A stretch of DNA of 64,000 bases from Betaproteobacteria bacterium. GTDB taxonomy: Bacteria > Pseudomonadota > Gammaproteobacteria > Burkholderiales > JAEUOS01. The stretch covers positions 1-64,000 of the forward strand of contig JAQGMJ010000003.1 in assembly GCA_028292405.1 (NCBI GenBank), given 5' to 3'. This document shows positions 38,945-47,912 of the stretch, piece by piece. Position 1 is the stretch's first letter; each line of letters opens with the position of its first letter. The translations under genes and the position numbers were made by a program. The notes beneath the pieces were generated by a model. It was not told the DNA's origin. It was given only the letters and a program-made list of their open reading frames with translations, and did no database searches.

Positions 38945-38971
38945 AAAAGGCAGCCTCCGGGCTGCCTTTTT
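38945..38971. terminator. Bidirectional rho-independent terminator
   Basis: AAAAGGCAGCC (38945-38955) and GGCTGCCTTTT (38960-38970) form an 11-bp stem with a 4-nt loop, with an A run on one side and a T run on the other. It separates the convergent BI-1 and rlmD genes and can stop both transcripts. Confidence 0.92.
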
Positions 38972-40320
38972 TATTGGGCGGTCGCCGGTGCTTCTTTCGC
39001 CACGCCTTCGCGCTCGAACACCGCGATCGACTCCACGTGCGAGGTATGCGGGAACATGTTCACCACCCCCGCCGCCTTCATCGCGTAGCCGTACAGGTTG
39101 ACCAGCGCCTCGGCGTCGCGCGCCAGGGTGGATGGGCTGCACGAGACATAGACGATGCGCCATGGCGCGTTTTCGCCCTGGCTGCCCAGCGCCTTCACCA
39201 GTTCCATCGCGCCATCGCGCGGCGGGTCGATCAGCACCTTGTCGAAGCGCCCCAGCGCCGCCACGCTTTCGGTAGTGGCCTCGAACAGGTTGGCTGCCTG
39301 GAAAGTTGCCCTCGCCGCCAGCCCGTTGTGCGCGGCATTGGCGTGGGCGCGCGCCACCAGCGAGGCGCTGCCTTCCACTCCCACCACTTCGCGCGCCAGG
39401 GTGGCGATCGGCAGGGTGAAATTGCCCAGGCCGCAAAAGAAGTCGCCGATGCGCTCGTCCGGACGCGGGTCGAGCAGGCGCAGCGCACGCCCGACCAGGG
39501 TGGCGTTGATCTGGTGATTCACCTGGGTGAAGTCGGTCGGGGTGAACGGCATCGAGACGCCGAACTCCGGCAACTCATAAGTCAGGCCCGGCATGTCCAG
39601 CGGCCAGAACGGGACTACCGTATCCGGCCCCTTGGTCTGGGTCCAGAACTGCACCGGATGCCGCGCGGCGAAGGCCTTGATCCTCTCTTCGTCTTCCGGC
39701 ATCAGCGGCGCCAGGATGCGCAGCACCAGCACATCCACCGCAGTGCCGATGGCCAGCTCGATCTGCGGCAACTGGTCGTGAATGCTCAGGCCGGCGACCA
39801 GTTCGCGCAGCGGCAGCAGCAGGTCGGAGATGCGTTTTGGCACCACGTGGCACTCGCGCATGTCCGCCACGTAGCTGCTGCTACGCTCGCGAAAGCCGAC
39901 CAGCACGCCGCCTTTTTTCGGCACGTCGCGCACCGAGAAGCGGGCACGGTAGCGATACTCCCAGCTCGGCCCCTGGATCGGCCGCAGCATCACCTCGGGC
40001 GTCACGCGGCCGATGTGGCGCAGGTTGTCTTCCAGCACGCGCTGCTTGATCGCCACTTGCGTCGGCACGTCCGCATGCTGCATCGAGCAGCCGCCGCACA
40101 CGCCGAAATGCGGGCAGCGCGGCGTCACGCGCGATGAAGAAGCCTTGAGAATGGCGGTGATGTGCGCATTCTCGAACCGGGCTTTCTTGCGGTAGGAGGC
40201 GGCATGCACGCGTTCGCCGGGCAGCGCGCCATCGACGAAAATCGCCTTGCCTTCGTGGTGCGCCACGCCGCGCGCTTCATGGTCGACGGACTCGATCTCG
40301 AGTTCCACCGCCGCGTCCAT
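38971..40320 (-). CDS. rlmD: 23S rRNA (uracil-5-)-methyltransferase RlmD
   Basis: A 449-residue enzyme that makes m5U1939 in 23S rRNA using SAM. It has an N-terminal TRAM domain (about 1-60), a 4Fe-4S site ([16 protein letters not shown] plus an earlier or later Cys), a SAM-binding core ([27 protein letters not shown]) and the catalytic Cys in [14 protein letters not shown], with DPPRDGA upstream. ATG 40320 is used: it directly precedes the TRAM domain, and GTG 40380 would overlap the upstream exonuclease gene. The neighbouring exonuclease and esterase genes read in the same direction. Confidence 0.93.
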   Translation of the reverse strand: MDAAVELEIESVDHEARGVAHHEGKAIFVDGALPGERVHAASYRKKARFENAHITAILKASSSRVTPRCPHFGVCGGCSMQHADVPTQVAIKQRVLEDNLRHIGRVTPEVMLRPIQGPSWEYRYRARFSVRDVPKKGGVLVGFRERSSSYVADMRECHVVPKRISDLLLPLRELVAGLSIHDQLPQIELAIGTAVDVLVLRILAPLMPEDEERIKAFAARHPVQFWTQTKGPDTVVPFWPLDMPGLTYELPEFGVSMPFTPTDFTQVNHQINATLVGRALRLLDPRPDERIGDFFCGLGNFTLPIATLAREVVGVEGSASLVARAHANAAHNGLAARATFQAANLFEATTESVAALGRFDKVLIDPPRDGAMELVKALGSQGENAPWRIVYVSCSPSTLARDAEALVNLYGYAMKAAGVVNMFPHTSHVESIAVFEREGVAKEAPATAQ

Positions 40321-40367
40321 GCGCTCACCGTCCTGGATGCCTCTGCGTTCCTTCGGGGGGCCGTGCC

Positions 40368-41156
40368 TCAAGACTTCCACGCCTCCAGGTATTCGCGCCA
40401 GTGCGACTCGCTCATGCCTTCCAGGGTGTCGCGCACCAGCTTGACCTCGCGCTCATAGGCGGCAGCGTCCACGTGGCCGCGCATTTTCTGGAAGCGCAGG
40501 TAGACGAGATACGTGTTGACGACGTCGGTCTCGCAATAGTTGCGGATTTCGGCGAGCTTGCCGGCCGTGTAGGCACCCCAGACGGCGCTGCCGTCCATGC
40601 CCAGCTTGCCCGGAAAGCCGCACAGCTTGGCCAGCGCATCCAGCGGTGCACTGGCGCGCGGCTGGTACATCGCCAGCAGGTCCATCAGGTCGGTATGGCG
40701 GCTGTGGTAGCGGCTGATGTAGTTGTTCCACTTGAAGTCGCGGCTGTCGTTGTAGTCGCCGTCGCCCAGGTCCCAATAGCGCTCGGCCGAGACGCCGTGC
40801 ATCAGGCCACGGTAGTGCAGCACCGGCAAATCAAACCCACCGCCGTTCCACGACACGATGGTCGGGGTGAATTTTTCGATGCCGTCGAAAAAGCGCTGGA
40901 TCAGCGTGCCTTCATTGTCTTCCAGGGTGCCGATCGACCACACCTTCCAGCTTTCGCCGGCGCGCAGCACGCAGGAGATGGCGACAATGCGCTGCAGGTG
41001 AAGGGGCATGAAGTCCGAGCCGGTCTGCGCGCGGCGGTGGTGAAAAGCCATTTCGGCCACGTCCGCATCCGACAACTCGGCCGGCAGGTTTTCCAGCAGC
41101 CGGTAGCCGGCGACATCGGGCACGGTCTCTATGTCGAACACCAGGGTCGGGGTCAT
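40368..41156 (-). CDS. DnaQ-like 3'-5' exonuclease (PolB-associated type)
   Basis: A 262-residue exonuclease of the predicted PolB-like 3'-5' exonuclease family. The three DEDD-type motifs are visible: Exo [10 protein letters not shown] (acidic D8 and E10), Exo [14 protein letters not shown] and Exo [19 protein letters not shown]. It would degrade single-stranded DNA or RNA ends. It has no polymerase domain. Its start overlaps the esterase stop by 4 bp (ATGA), so the two are coupled. Confidence 0.85.
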   Translation of the reverse strand: MTPTLVFDIETVPDVAGYRLLENLPAELSDADVAEMAFHHRRAQTGSDFMPLHLQRIVAISCVLRAGESWKVWSIGTLEDNEGTLIQRFFDGIEKFTPTIVSWNGGGFDLPVLHYRGLMHGVSAERYWDLGDGDYNDSRDFKWNNYISRYHSRHTDLMDLLAMYQPRASAPLDALAKLCGFPGKLGMDGSAVWGAYTAGKLAEIRNYCETDVVNTYLVYLRFQKMRGHVDAAAYEREVKLVRDTLEGMSESHWREYLEAWKS

Positions 41157-42085
41157 GCCAAACCTTCTTTCAGGGCGGCAATTGCCGCGTCGATGTGTTG
41201 TGCAGCAGTGGCGGAGACCGGGTACAGGCGCGCGAAGCCGTGCGGCATGGTGTCGGCACGGGCCACGACTACCGGCACGCCCTTTTCCTGCAGCAATTCG
41301 GCGTACTCCAGGCCTTCATCGCGCAAGGGGTCCACTCCCGCCACCATCACATAGGCGGGCGGCAGGCCTTCGAGGGTTTCGGCGCGCATCGGGCTGGCTC
41401 GATACTCCGGACATTCCAGGCCGCCGTTGAGGAACTGCCGCCAGTACCACTCCATGTCCGCCTGCGTCAGTCCCGGCCCCTGGCCGAATTCGATGTAGGA
41501 AGCGAGCGAAAAATCCGGCACGATGGTGGGATAGATCAGCCACTGGAATTTTAGCCCGGGGCCGCGCTCGCGCGCCGTCAGCGCGCTTACCGCCGCCAGG
41601 TGCCCGCCCGCGCTGTCGCCGCCGACGGCGATGCGCGCGGGGTCCACACCCAACTCGCCCGCGTGCGTGGCGACCCAGGCGAGTGAATCGTGGGCATCGT
41701 CGCAAGGCGCGGGAAACGGGTGCTCCGGCGCCAGTCGGTAGTCGATGCTGACCACCGCGAGCCCGCTTTGCGCGGCGATGCGTTTGCACAGGCCGTCGTG
41801 CGTATAGAGCGAACCGGTGACCCAGCCGCCGCCGTGGAAAAACACCAGCACGCCGGGCTTGCCGCCAGCCAGCGTTGCGTCCGGGTAATACAGGCGCGCC
41901 TTGATCTCGCGCCCTTCGAGCGGCAGCGTTACGTCGCGCAGCGTCAGTCCCGCGGGCGCGGGCGTTTCCAGCAGGCGCGTGATGTCTTCGTAGCGCTGGC
42001 GCCGCGCAGCAGGGGTGCCGGGCGCGGGGCCGAATTCACGGCCGAGGCGCTCAAACCAGGCGAGGACTTCGGAGTCGAGGGACAT
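41153..42085 (-). CDS. Alpha/beta-hydrolase, hormone-sensitive-lipase family esterase
   Basis: A 310-residue esterase. The oxyanion-hole motif HGGGWV (about residue 85) and nucleophile GGDSAGGHL (about 155-163) are the hallmarks of the HSL/acetyl-hydrolase family. The acid (PLRDEGLEYAELL region) and catalytic His (MPHGFARL) lie near the end. It is likely to be a cytoplasmic enzyme for short-chain esters; the substrate is unknown. ATG 42085 is chosen over the TTG at 42112. It lies 100 bp downstream of nlpD in the position where rpoS is found in many relatives. Confidence 0.88.
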   Translation of the reverse strand: MSLDSEVLAWFERLGREFGPAPGTPAARRQRYEDITRLLETPAPAGLTLRDVTLPLEGREIKARLYYPDATLAGGKPGVLVFFHGGGWVTGSLYTHDGLCKRIAAQSGLAVVSIDYRLAPEHPFPAPCDDAHDSLAWVATHAGELGVDPARIAVGGDSAGGHLAAVSALTARERGPGLKFQWLIYPTIVPDFSLASYIEFGQGPGLTQADMEWYWRQFLNGGLECPEYRASPMRAETLEGLPPAYVMVAGVDPLRDEGLEYAELLQEKGVPVVVARADTMPHGFARLYPVSATAAQHIDAAIAALKEGLA

Positions 42086-42186
42086 GGTGGCAGAGGTAAA
42101 AGGCGGAGTCAAAAATTATGCGCGGGCGGCGCGAAGGGAGCGTGTCCCTCCGCGCCCTGCCCCGCAGGACGGCGATATTTATTCGC

Positions 42187-43185
42187 CTAGCGTTCCGGCA
42201 GATACTTGGTCGGATCGACCGGTTTGCCCTGGCGGCGGATTTCGAAATGCAGCTTCGGAATGTCGCTGTCGGTATTGCCGGCTTCGGCGATTTTTTGTCC
42301 CTTGGTCACGGTCTGCCCTTCCTTCACCAGCAGGCTGCTGTTGTGGGCGTAGGCCGAGAGGTAGGTGTTGTTGTGCTTGATGATGATCAGGCGGCCATAG
42401 CCGCGCAGCCCCTGGCCGGCATAGACCACGCGGCCGGGGCCGGCGGCTAGCACCGGGTCGCCGACCTTAGCGGCGATGTCCACGCCCTTGCTGGTGCCGG
42501 TGTCGGAGAACTGGCCGATCACCTTGCCGCCCGCAGGCCAGGCCCAGGCGACGTCGTCGCCGCCTTCGGGCACGGCCGCCGGCACGGGCGGCTTGGCCGC
42601 GTCGGGCTTGGCAGGCACCACGGCCGGGGTGGCGGCAGTGACGGCAACGGGCGGCGAAACCGCGGCGGCAGGCGCAGCGGCGGGCGCGGCCTGGCCGGCG
42701 GCTTCACGCTTGGCTTGGGCCAGCGCTTCGTCCGAATACGGGCGCTTGGCGCCGTTGGGTGCGTTCTTCAATCCGGTTGCGGCCGGCGCCGCCGCCGCGA
42801 CAGGCGCGCTCTCGCCGCCGGAAGGCGTGATGGGCCGCACGATCACCGCGCCCGAATCGGTGCCCACCTGCGCCGCCGCCGGGCCGCCGGGCGGCACCAC
42901 GCGCAGCACCTGGCCGACGCTGATGATGTTGACGTTGGCGATGTTGTTCCAGCCCGCGATGTCTTTATAGTCCTGCCCGTGGTCCAGGGCGATGCTGTAG
43001 AGCGTGTCGCCGCGCTTTACGGTGTAGTACTCAGGCCCGGTGGGCGCGGGTGCGGCCGGCCGCGCCGCAGTTGCGGGCGACGCACCGCCGGGGCTGCGGT
43101 CGACGATGGGCGCGCGGGTGCCGGAAGCGCAGGCGGCCAGCAGGCCGGCGGCCATTGCGCAGAGGATTGTTGTTCTCAAGGTCAT
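42187..43185 (-). CDS. nlpD: Lipoprotein NlpD (LysM and M23 domains)
   Basis: A 332-residue outer-membrane lipoprotein that activates cell-wall amidases at division. The lipobox LLAAC puts lipid on C19. A LysM domain follows (about 51-95, YYTVKRGDTLYSIALDHGQ; IISVGQVLRV), then an Ala/Pro-rich linker, and a C-terminal M23-like domain (about 225-330). The M23 part reads GVDIAAKVGDPV where active peptidases have HxGxD, so the first metal-binding His is missing and the domain is probably regulatory, as in E. coli NlpD. It is the third gene of surE-pcm-nlpD. Confidence 0.92.
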   Translation of the reverse strand: MTLRTTILCAMAAGLLAACASGTRAPIVDRSPGGASPATAARPAAPAPTGPEYYTVKRGDTLYSIALDHGQDYKDIAGWNNIANVNIISVGQVLRVVPPGGPAAAQVGTDSGAVIVRPITPSGGESAPVAAAAPAATGLKNAPNGAKRPYSDEALAQAKREAAGQAAPAAAPAAAVSPPVAVTAATPAVVPAKPDAAKPPVPAAVPEGGDDVAWAWPAGGKVIGQFSDTGTSKGVDIAAKVGDPVLAAGPGRVVYAGQGLRGYGRLIIIKHNNTYLSAYAHNSSLLVKEGQTVTKGQKIAEAGNTDSDIPKLHFEIRRQGKPVDPTKYLPER

Positions 43186-43334
43186 TGTCTCGACTCGGTC
43201 CTTCTTTGGGGTCATCTTGTGCGGAATGCACGCAGGCCCGCCCGCAAAACTAACGCCTTGAAGCACGGAAGCGTTGACCTCGCAGACAGCGCGGCGCGTG
43301 CCCGGGTTCCCGCTACCCTGTTGCGACGCGCGCA

Positions 43335-44081
43335 TTATTTCACCATTCCGTTGAGCATCGGCACGAAGCGCACCATGTCGAGCTGGCTTTCGATCACCCC
43401 GGCGACGCGCTTTTCGACCAGCTTCAGCTGCTGCGAATTGGTGCCGACCGGAATGATCAATTTACCACCGCGCTTGAGCTGCTGCACCAGGGCCGGGGGG
43501 ATGGCCGGCGCGGCGGCGGCGACGATGATGGCGTCGAACGGCGCGGCGTCCGGCAGGCCCTGGTAGCCGTCGCCATAGGCCAGGCGCACGTTGGGCAGGC
43601 GCAGCTGGCGCAGATTGTTGCGGGCGCGGTCGTAAAGGCCGCGGATGCGCTCGATCGAATACACCTCGTCAGCCACTTGCGACAGCACCGCCGCCTGGTA
43701 GCCGCAGCCGGTGCCGACTTCCAGCACCTTGGCCAGCTTGCCGGTGGGCGGGAGGATGGAGGCGATCATCTTCGCCACCACGTAGGGCTGGGAGATGGTC
43801 TGCTCGAAGCCGATCGGCAGGGCGTTGTCTTCATAGGCCCGGCTCCATAGCGCCTCGTCGATGAAACGCTCGCGCGGGATGCGGCGCATCGCCTCGAACA
43901 CGGCCTCGGAGACGATGCCCTGCTCGCGCAGGCGCTTGAGCATGCCCAGCCGCGCGGTGCTGGGTGTGGACCAGTCGCCCTCGTGCAGCACCTGGGAGCC
44001 GCCGGGGACGCGCGGCGCCGCGGGCTTTTCCGCCGCCGGCTTGGCGCCGGGCGCCTTAGCTCTTAAGCCAGGAGCCGACAT
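43335..44081 (-). CDS. pcm: Protein-L-isoaspartate O-methyltransferase
   Basis: A 248-residue enzyme that methylates isoaspartyl residues so that aged proteins can be repaired. After an Ala/Pro-rich N-terminal extension (about 1-45), the PCMT fold shows [52 protein letters not shown] (SAM motif I), [18 protein letters not shown] and [10 protein letters not shown]. Its 5' end overlaps surE by 26 bp, showing translational coupling, and nlpD follows. Confidence 0.95.
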   Translation of the reverse strand: MSAPGLRAKAPGAKPAAEKPAAPRVPGGSQVLHEGDWSTPSTARLGMLKRLREQGIVSEAVFEAMRRIPRERFIDEALWSRAYEDNALPIGFEQTISQPYVVAKMIASILPPTGKLAKVLEVGTGCGYQAAVLSQVADEVYSIERIRGLYDRARNNLRQLRLPNVRLAYGDGYQGLPDAAPFDAIIVAAAAPAIPPALVQQLKRGGKLIIPVGTNSQQLKLVEKRVAGVIESQLDMVRFVPMLNGMVK

Positions 44082-44799
44082 GGTCTACTTGCTCGAAACG
44101 GGTGAGGTCGATCTGCAGCGGCGTGACCGAGGCGTAGCCGTTGGCGGTGGCGTGAAAGTCGGTGCCGGGGCCGTCATCGGCGGCGGCGCCGACCTTGCCG
44201 ACCCAGTAGACCGGCTCGCCGTGCGGGTCGGTCGCCTTGAAGGCCGGCTCGGCCTGGTGGCGCTTGCCCAGGCGGGTGGCGCGGATACCCTTGATGGCGG
44301 TGTTGCCCTCGCCGGGGAAATTGACGTTGAGCAGCATCGGCTCGCCGAAGGGCTGCTTTACATAACGGGCGACGATGTCGCGCGCCGCATCGCGCGCGGC
44401 CTCCAGGTTTTCGTAGCCCTTTTTCACCAAGGAGAACGCGATCGACGGGATGCCCAGCAAATAGCCTTCGGTGGCGGCGGCGACGGTGCCGGAATACAAA
44501 GTGTCCTCGCCCATGTTGGCGCCGTCGTTGATGCCGGAGACCACGAGATCAGGCCGGAAGTCGAGAAGGCCGGTGACGGCCAGGTGCACGCAGTCCGACG
44601 GCGTGCCGTTGACGTAGAAAAAGCCGTTGGCGGCGCGGCGCACGTAGAGCGGCCGGCTCAGGGTCAGGGAGTTGGAGGCGCCGCTGTGATTCTGCTCCGG
44701 TGCCACCACCGTCACTTCGCCGAAGGGCGTGACGGCTTCGACCAGGGCAGCAAGACCGGGCGCGAAATAACCATCGTCATTGCTGACCAGAATTTTCAT
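44056..44799 (-). CDS. surE: 5'/3'-nucleotidase SurE
   Basis: A 247-residue nucleotidase that dephosphorylates nucleoside monophosphates and short polyphosphate. Metal-site residues are D8 and D9 in [26 protein letters not shown] and [24 protein letters not shown] complete the signature, with the C-terminal beta-hairpin for oligomers. It leads the surE-pcm-nlpD operon, a stationary-phase group in many proteobacteria. Confidence 0.96.
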   Translation of the reverse strand: MKILVSNDDGYFAPGLAALVEAVTPFGEVTVVAPEQNHSGASNSLTLSRPLYVRRAANGFFYVNGTPSDCVHLAVTGLLDFRPDLVVSGINDGANMGEDTLYSGTVAAATEGYLLGIPSIAFSLVKKGYENLEAARDAARDIVARYVKQPFGEPMLLNVNFPGEGNTAIKGIRATRLGKRHQAEPAFKATDPHGEPVYWVGKVGAAADDGPGTDFHATANGYASVTPLQIDLTRFEQVDHVGSWLKS

Positions 44800-45096
44800 T
44801 GAACAAGCCTAGTTGGATTACCCCGCATTTTATCAGTCCGCGTCGCCGCAGCCGGCGCCTGACCCTGATAAAACATGAGGTTTTTCGCCTGTTTTGGTCT
44901 TCGGCTACAACAAGCGTGGTCGCAGCTCAGGCGGAACCACGGTAAATCGCGGTGCTTTTTTGAATTTATGCGCGCTGCGCCGCCGCAAACGGCGCCGCGC
45001 ATCCGGCCGACAGCGACCACAACTGTGTTGAGCTGCCGCGCGCCGCGTCCGGCGGGACGGCACGGAAGCAAAAATAAAGGGCGCATGGCGGGACCA

Positions 45097-45157
45097 GGAG
45101 TTCAGACTGCTGGCTCCTAAGATACCTGAACTCCCCGCCCATGTGTGGGCGTTTTTT
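45097..45157 (+). ncRNA. Candidate small RNA ending in a strong terminator
   Basis: In the 427-bp gap between surE and the CBS gene, GGAGTTCAG (45097-45105) pairs with CTGAACTCC (45126-45134) around a 20-nt loop. CGCCCA-TGTG-TGGGCG (45136-45151) with six T residues (45152-45157) follows at once. No gene on the plus strand ends here, so the terminator needs another transcript, and an sRNA starting somewhere after about 44880 is the simplest explanation. The true 5' end is unknown and no known RNA family was recognised. The terminator is well supported; the RNA is inferred. Confidence 0.45.
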
Positions 45158-45226
45158 CGCCGCCGGCCGTGCATGCCGGCGCAGGAGGTGTAGCATGGCT
45201 GCTCGGTTGTTTACATGGAGTCCATC

Positions 45227-45655
45227 ATGAAGACTGTCGAGCAACTGCTTGAAGGCAAGCCCGGCGGCATCGTTTCCATCGCCCCCAATGCCAGCGTGCT
45301 TGACGCGCTCAAGCTGCTCGCCGAGAAGAACGTCGGCGCCGTGCTGGTGATGGAGGGGCCGCGCCTGGCGGGCATCCTCTCCGAGCGCGACTACGCGCGC
45401 AAGGTGGCGCTGAAGGGAAAATCATCCTCCGACACGCCGGTGAGCGAGGTGATGACCAGGAGCGTGGTCTGCGTCAACCTGAAGCACACCAATGAAGACT
45501 GTATGGGCCTGATGACGCAAAAGCACATCCGCCACCTGCCGGTGGTCGATGGTGAGCGCGTGCTGGGCATGCTGTCGATCGGCGACCTGGTGAAGGACCT
45601 GATCTCGGAGCAGCAGTTCATCATCAGTCAGCTGGAGAGCTACATCCACGGTTGA
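45227..45655 (+). CDS. CBS-domain pair protein
   Basis: A 142-residue protein made of two CBS domains (about 8-62 and 75-130): VSIAPNASVLDALKLLAEKNVGAVLVMEG and LSERDYARKV in the first, VMTRSVVCVNLKHTNEDCMGLM and IRHLPVVDGERVLGMLSIGDLVKDLI in the second. Such stand-alone pairs sense adenosine nucleotides and regulate partner proteins in the cytoplasm. The partner is unknown. GGAG lies 6 bp before ATG 45227. Confidence 0.9.
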   Translation: MKTVEQLLEGKPGGIVSIAPNASVLDALKLLAEKNVGAVLVMEGPRLAGILSERDYARKVALKGKSSSDTPVSEVMTRSVVCVNLKHTNEDCMGLMTQKHIRHLPVVDGERVLGMLSIGDLVKDLISEQQFIISQLESYIHG

Positions 45656-45688
45656 TAGCGGGTGCGCCGGCCACTGCGGCGCCCTGCC

Positions 45689-47764
45689 TTATTTCCCCGG
45701 CGGCGGACCTGCGACCGTGCGCAAGCTGCCATCGCCCATCGGCGTTCCCGGTACCGGCTTGCGCGGGCCGTAGAGCGGCAGCGGCTGGCCGGATTCGTAG
45801 GCGCCAAGGTCGGGCGCGTTGCCCGCGTAGCCATCATTGATGTTCGGCAACACCATGCCGGCGTCGATCGCTGCCGCGCCAGGGGCGAGGCTGAAGTCGA
45901 AGTCTTCGGGCACGTAGAGCTTTTCGATGTCTTTGATATCCGGGGCACCGGCTTTGCCGAAGACGTTGTAGTCGATCAGCAGGCTATGTTTGTCCTGGCC
46001 GGTGCCAGTTGCATATTCGGGCAGGGTCGGGAAGGCGCGCTTGACGATGGATTCTTTAGGGCCAATGGGCATTGTCGGCGGCGGGGAATTCCATTCGAAG
46101 GAAACCTTGGCGCCGTCGTTCGGGCGAAAGCCGTTGTGGTCGGAACTCGAATAGCTGGTCGGCGTGGTAATGGCGAATACAGGCTTGGCGCCGGCGGAAA
46201 GAATCAGGTTATTGGCGAAGTGGATGTTCGGCACATTGGCCAGCACGTTGCCGACGATGGTGTTTTGCCAGATGAGGATGCCGGCGGCGGTGCGGTATTT
46301 GGTGGCTTCGGAAGTGCCTGCGTTGTAGATCAGGTTGTGGAAAAAGTACACCGGGCCGCCGGCGATCGGCGCGGCGCTCATGGCGCCGCCGGTGGTGTTG
46401 TAGCAGCGGTTGCGAAAGACTCGGATGTTGTGGGCGCCGCCGTCGGCTTCGATGCAGTTGTCGCCCATGTTGTCGAAGTCGTTGTTGTAGAAGTCGATCG
46501 ACACCGGCACGCGGTCGCGCAGCTCGTTGGGGGTACCGTCGGGGTTGCCGTAGGTGGCGATATCGATGCCGTCGTGCCAGTTGGCGAAATAGTTGTGGGC
46601 CACCACATGGCCCTGGCCGTAGATCTTGATGGCGTATTCGGAACCGTTCGGCCCGCCGACCATCTCGTAACCCGCCGCGCGCTTGGGCCAGTTGCCGTTC
46701 CAGCCGACCAGGTGCTCGGGATCGTGGCGGCCGACGAAGTTGTTGTCGAGGATGGTGATGTTTTTCGCGCCGGACCATTCGCCCTGCACTGCCCGGCCGA
46801 CGTTGTAGATGCGTGAATTCTTCAGCGTAAAGCCGCTGGAGCCAAGAATGTCTTTCAGGCCGAGCAGGAACAGCAGGTTGGTGTTGCGAAAGGTGATGCC
46901 CTCGAAGTAGTTGTAGTTGGCCGCCAGCAGGTTGAACAGGGTCTGCGCGCCGTTGCCGTCGAAGATCACTTCGCCGTCACCCGCCGCCTTGATGACGATG
47001 GGCTTCTCGGCGGTGCCGCTGGCAGTGAGGTAGTAGGTGCCGTCGAACAGGGTGCCGAGGGCGTTGTAGCCTTCGTGCGGCAGGCCATTGAGGTAGCGGG
47101 TGCGTTCCGACATATAGGTGCCGGCGTGCATCAGGATGGTGTCGCCGGGCTTGACGCGCGCCGGGAAGCTGCCCTGGCAGTCGGAACTGCAGGCGCCTTC
47201 GTAATAGGCTTCCATCAGGCCGGTGGCGCCCGGCTCCTGCTTCGGGCCCTTCCAGCCGATGGGATAGGCGTGGAACACGCGGCCGCCGGCGAAGGGCACC
47301 GGCTCTTTGCGGGTGCGCACGGTGACGCTCTTCGTTGCCGCACCCTTGACGCCATCGGGATCGGAAAGGGCGAGGCGGACTTCGTAGGCGGTGTCAGGCT
47401 CCAGGTTGAAGATGCTGCCGGCGAACATGTTGGGCACCGGGTATTTGAACGGGTCTTCGTGCGCGGTGGCGCGGTCGGCACTGTTGTCGCCGACGTATTC
47501 GTGCTGGGAGCGCAGCAGGGGCATGGCCTTGCGCCAGGCGCTCTCGCCCTTTTTGCGATAACCGACCTCGACCCTGGCGTTGCGGTTTTCGTCGCCCTTG
47601 ATGCGCCATTCGAAGCCGAGCGAAATCAGGGTGGGCGGCTCGGCCCAGAAGCCTGCGGAGGTGGTGGCGTTTTGCGCGGCGGCAAACGCGGGAGAGACGG
47701 GCAGTGCGGCGAACGATGTGGCCAGCAGGCCGATGGCGGCAAGCCGCCCTCCTCTTTTGATCAT
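45689..47764 (-). CDS. Secreted right-handed parallel beta-helix protein
   Basis: A 691-residue exported protein. It has a signal peptide (about 1-28, AAIGLLATSFAALPVSPAFA), an N-terminal fibronectin-III-like segment (about 45-150, FNLEPDTAYEVRLALSDPDG), then a long beta-helix (about 190-560). The rungs of the helix show repeats such as NYNYFEGITFRNTN, FTLKNSRIYNVGRAVQG, ITILDNNFVGRHD and HVVAHNYFANWHDGIDI. Asn and aromatic ladders and conserved Asp in HDGIDIATYG and NCIEADGG suggest a carbohydrate-binding cleft, as in pectate-lyase-like or NosD-like proteins. It is probably a polysaccharide lyase or hydrolase acting outside the cell; the substrate is unknown. It stands alone. Confidence 0.78.
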   Translation of the reverse strand: MIKRGGRLAAIGLLATSFAALPVSPAFAAAQNATTSAGFWAEPPTLISLGFEWRIKGDENRNARVEVGYRKKGESAWRKAMPLLRSQHEYVGDNSADRATAHEDPFKYPVPNMFAGSIFNLEPDTAYEVRLALSDPDGVKGAATKSVTVRTRKEPVPFAGGRVFHAYPIGWKGPKQEPGATGLMEAYYEGACSSDCQGSFPARVKPGDTILMHAGTYMSERTRYLNGLPHEGYNALGTLFDGTYYLTASGTAEKPIVIKAAGDGEVIFDGNGAQTLFNLLAANYNYFEGITFRNTNLLFLLGLKDILGSSGFTLKNSRIYNVGRAVQGEWSGAKNITILDNNFVGRHDPEHLVGWNGNWPKRAAGYEMVGGPNGSEYAIKIYGQGHVVAHNYFANWHDGIDIATYGNPDGTPNELRDRVPVSIDFYNNDFDNMGDNCIEADGGAHNIRVFRNRCYNTTGGAMSAAPIAGGPVYFFHNLIYNAGTSEATKYRTAAGILIWQNTIVGNVLANVPNIHFANNLILSAGAKPVFAITTPTSYSSSDHNGFRPNDGAKVSFEWNSPPPTMPIGPKESIVKRAFPTLPEYATGTGQDKHSLLIDYNVFGKAGAPDIKDIEKLYVPEDFDFSLAPGAAAIDAGMVLPNINDGYAGNAPDLGAYESGQPLPLYGPRKPVPGTPMGDGSLRTVAGPPPGK

Positions 47765-47912
47765 GGCTTTGTCTCTGTTGTGATGGCTCTGTTGTGATGA
47801 GCCTTGCGCGCATGTTCGGCGCAGCCACGGACGAAGTAAAGCGGAGCGGGCGAATACGCCGTATGCGTGCGGCGGCGACGCCGGTGGCCGGCCTGCCTGG
47901 TCGCCCTGCAGG

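Noticed and set aside
44875-45120. An 81-codon frame upstream of the CBS gene
   Set aside because: Basic, motif-free composition and no ribosome site; the region looks like RNA or control sequence.
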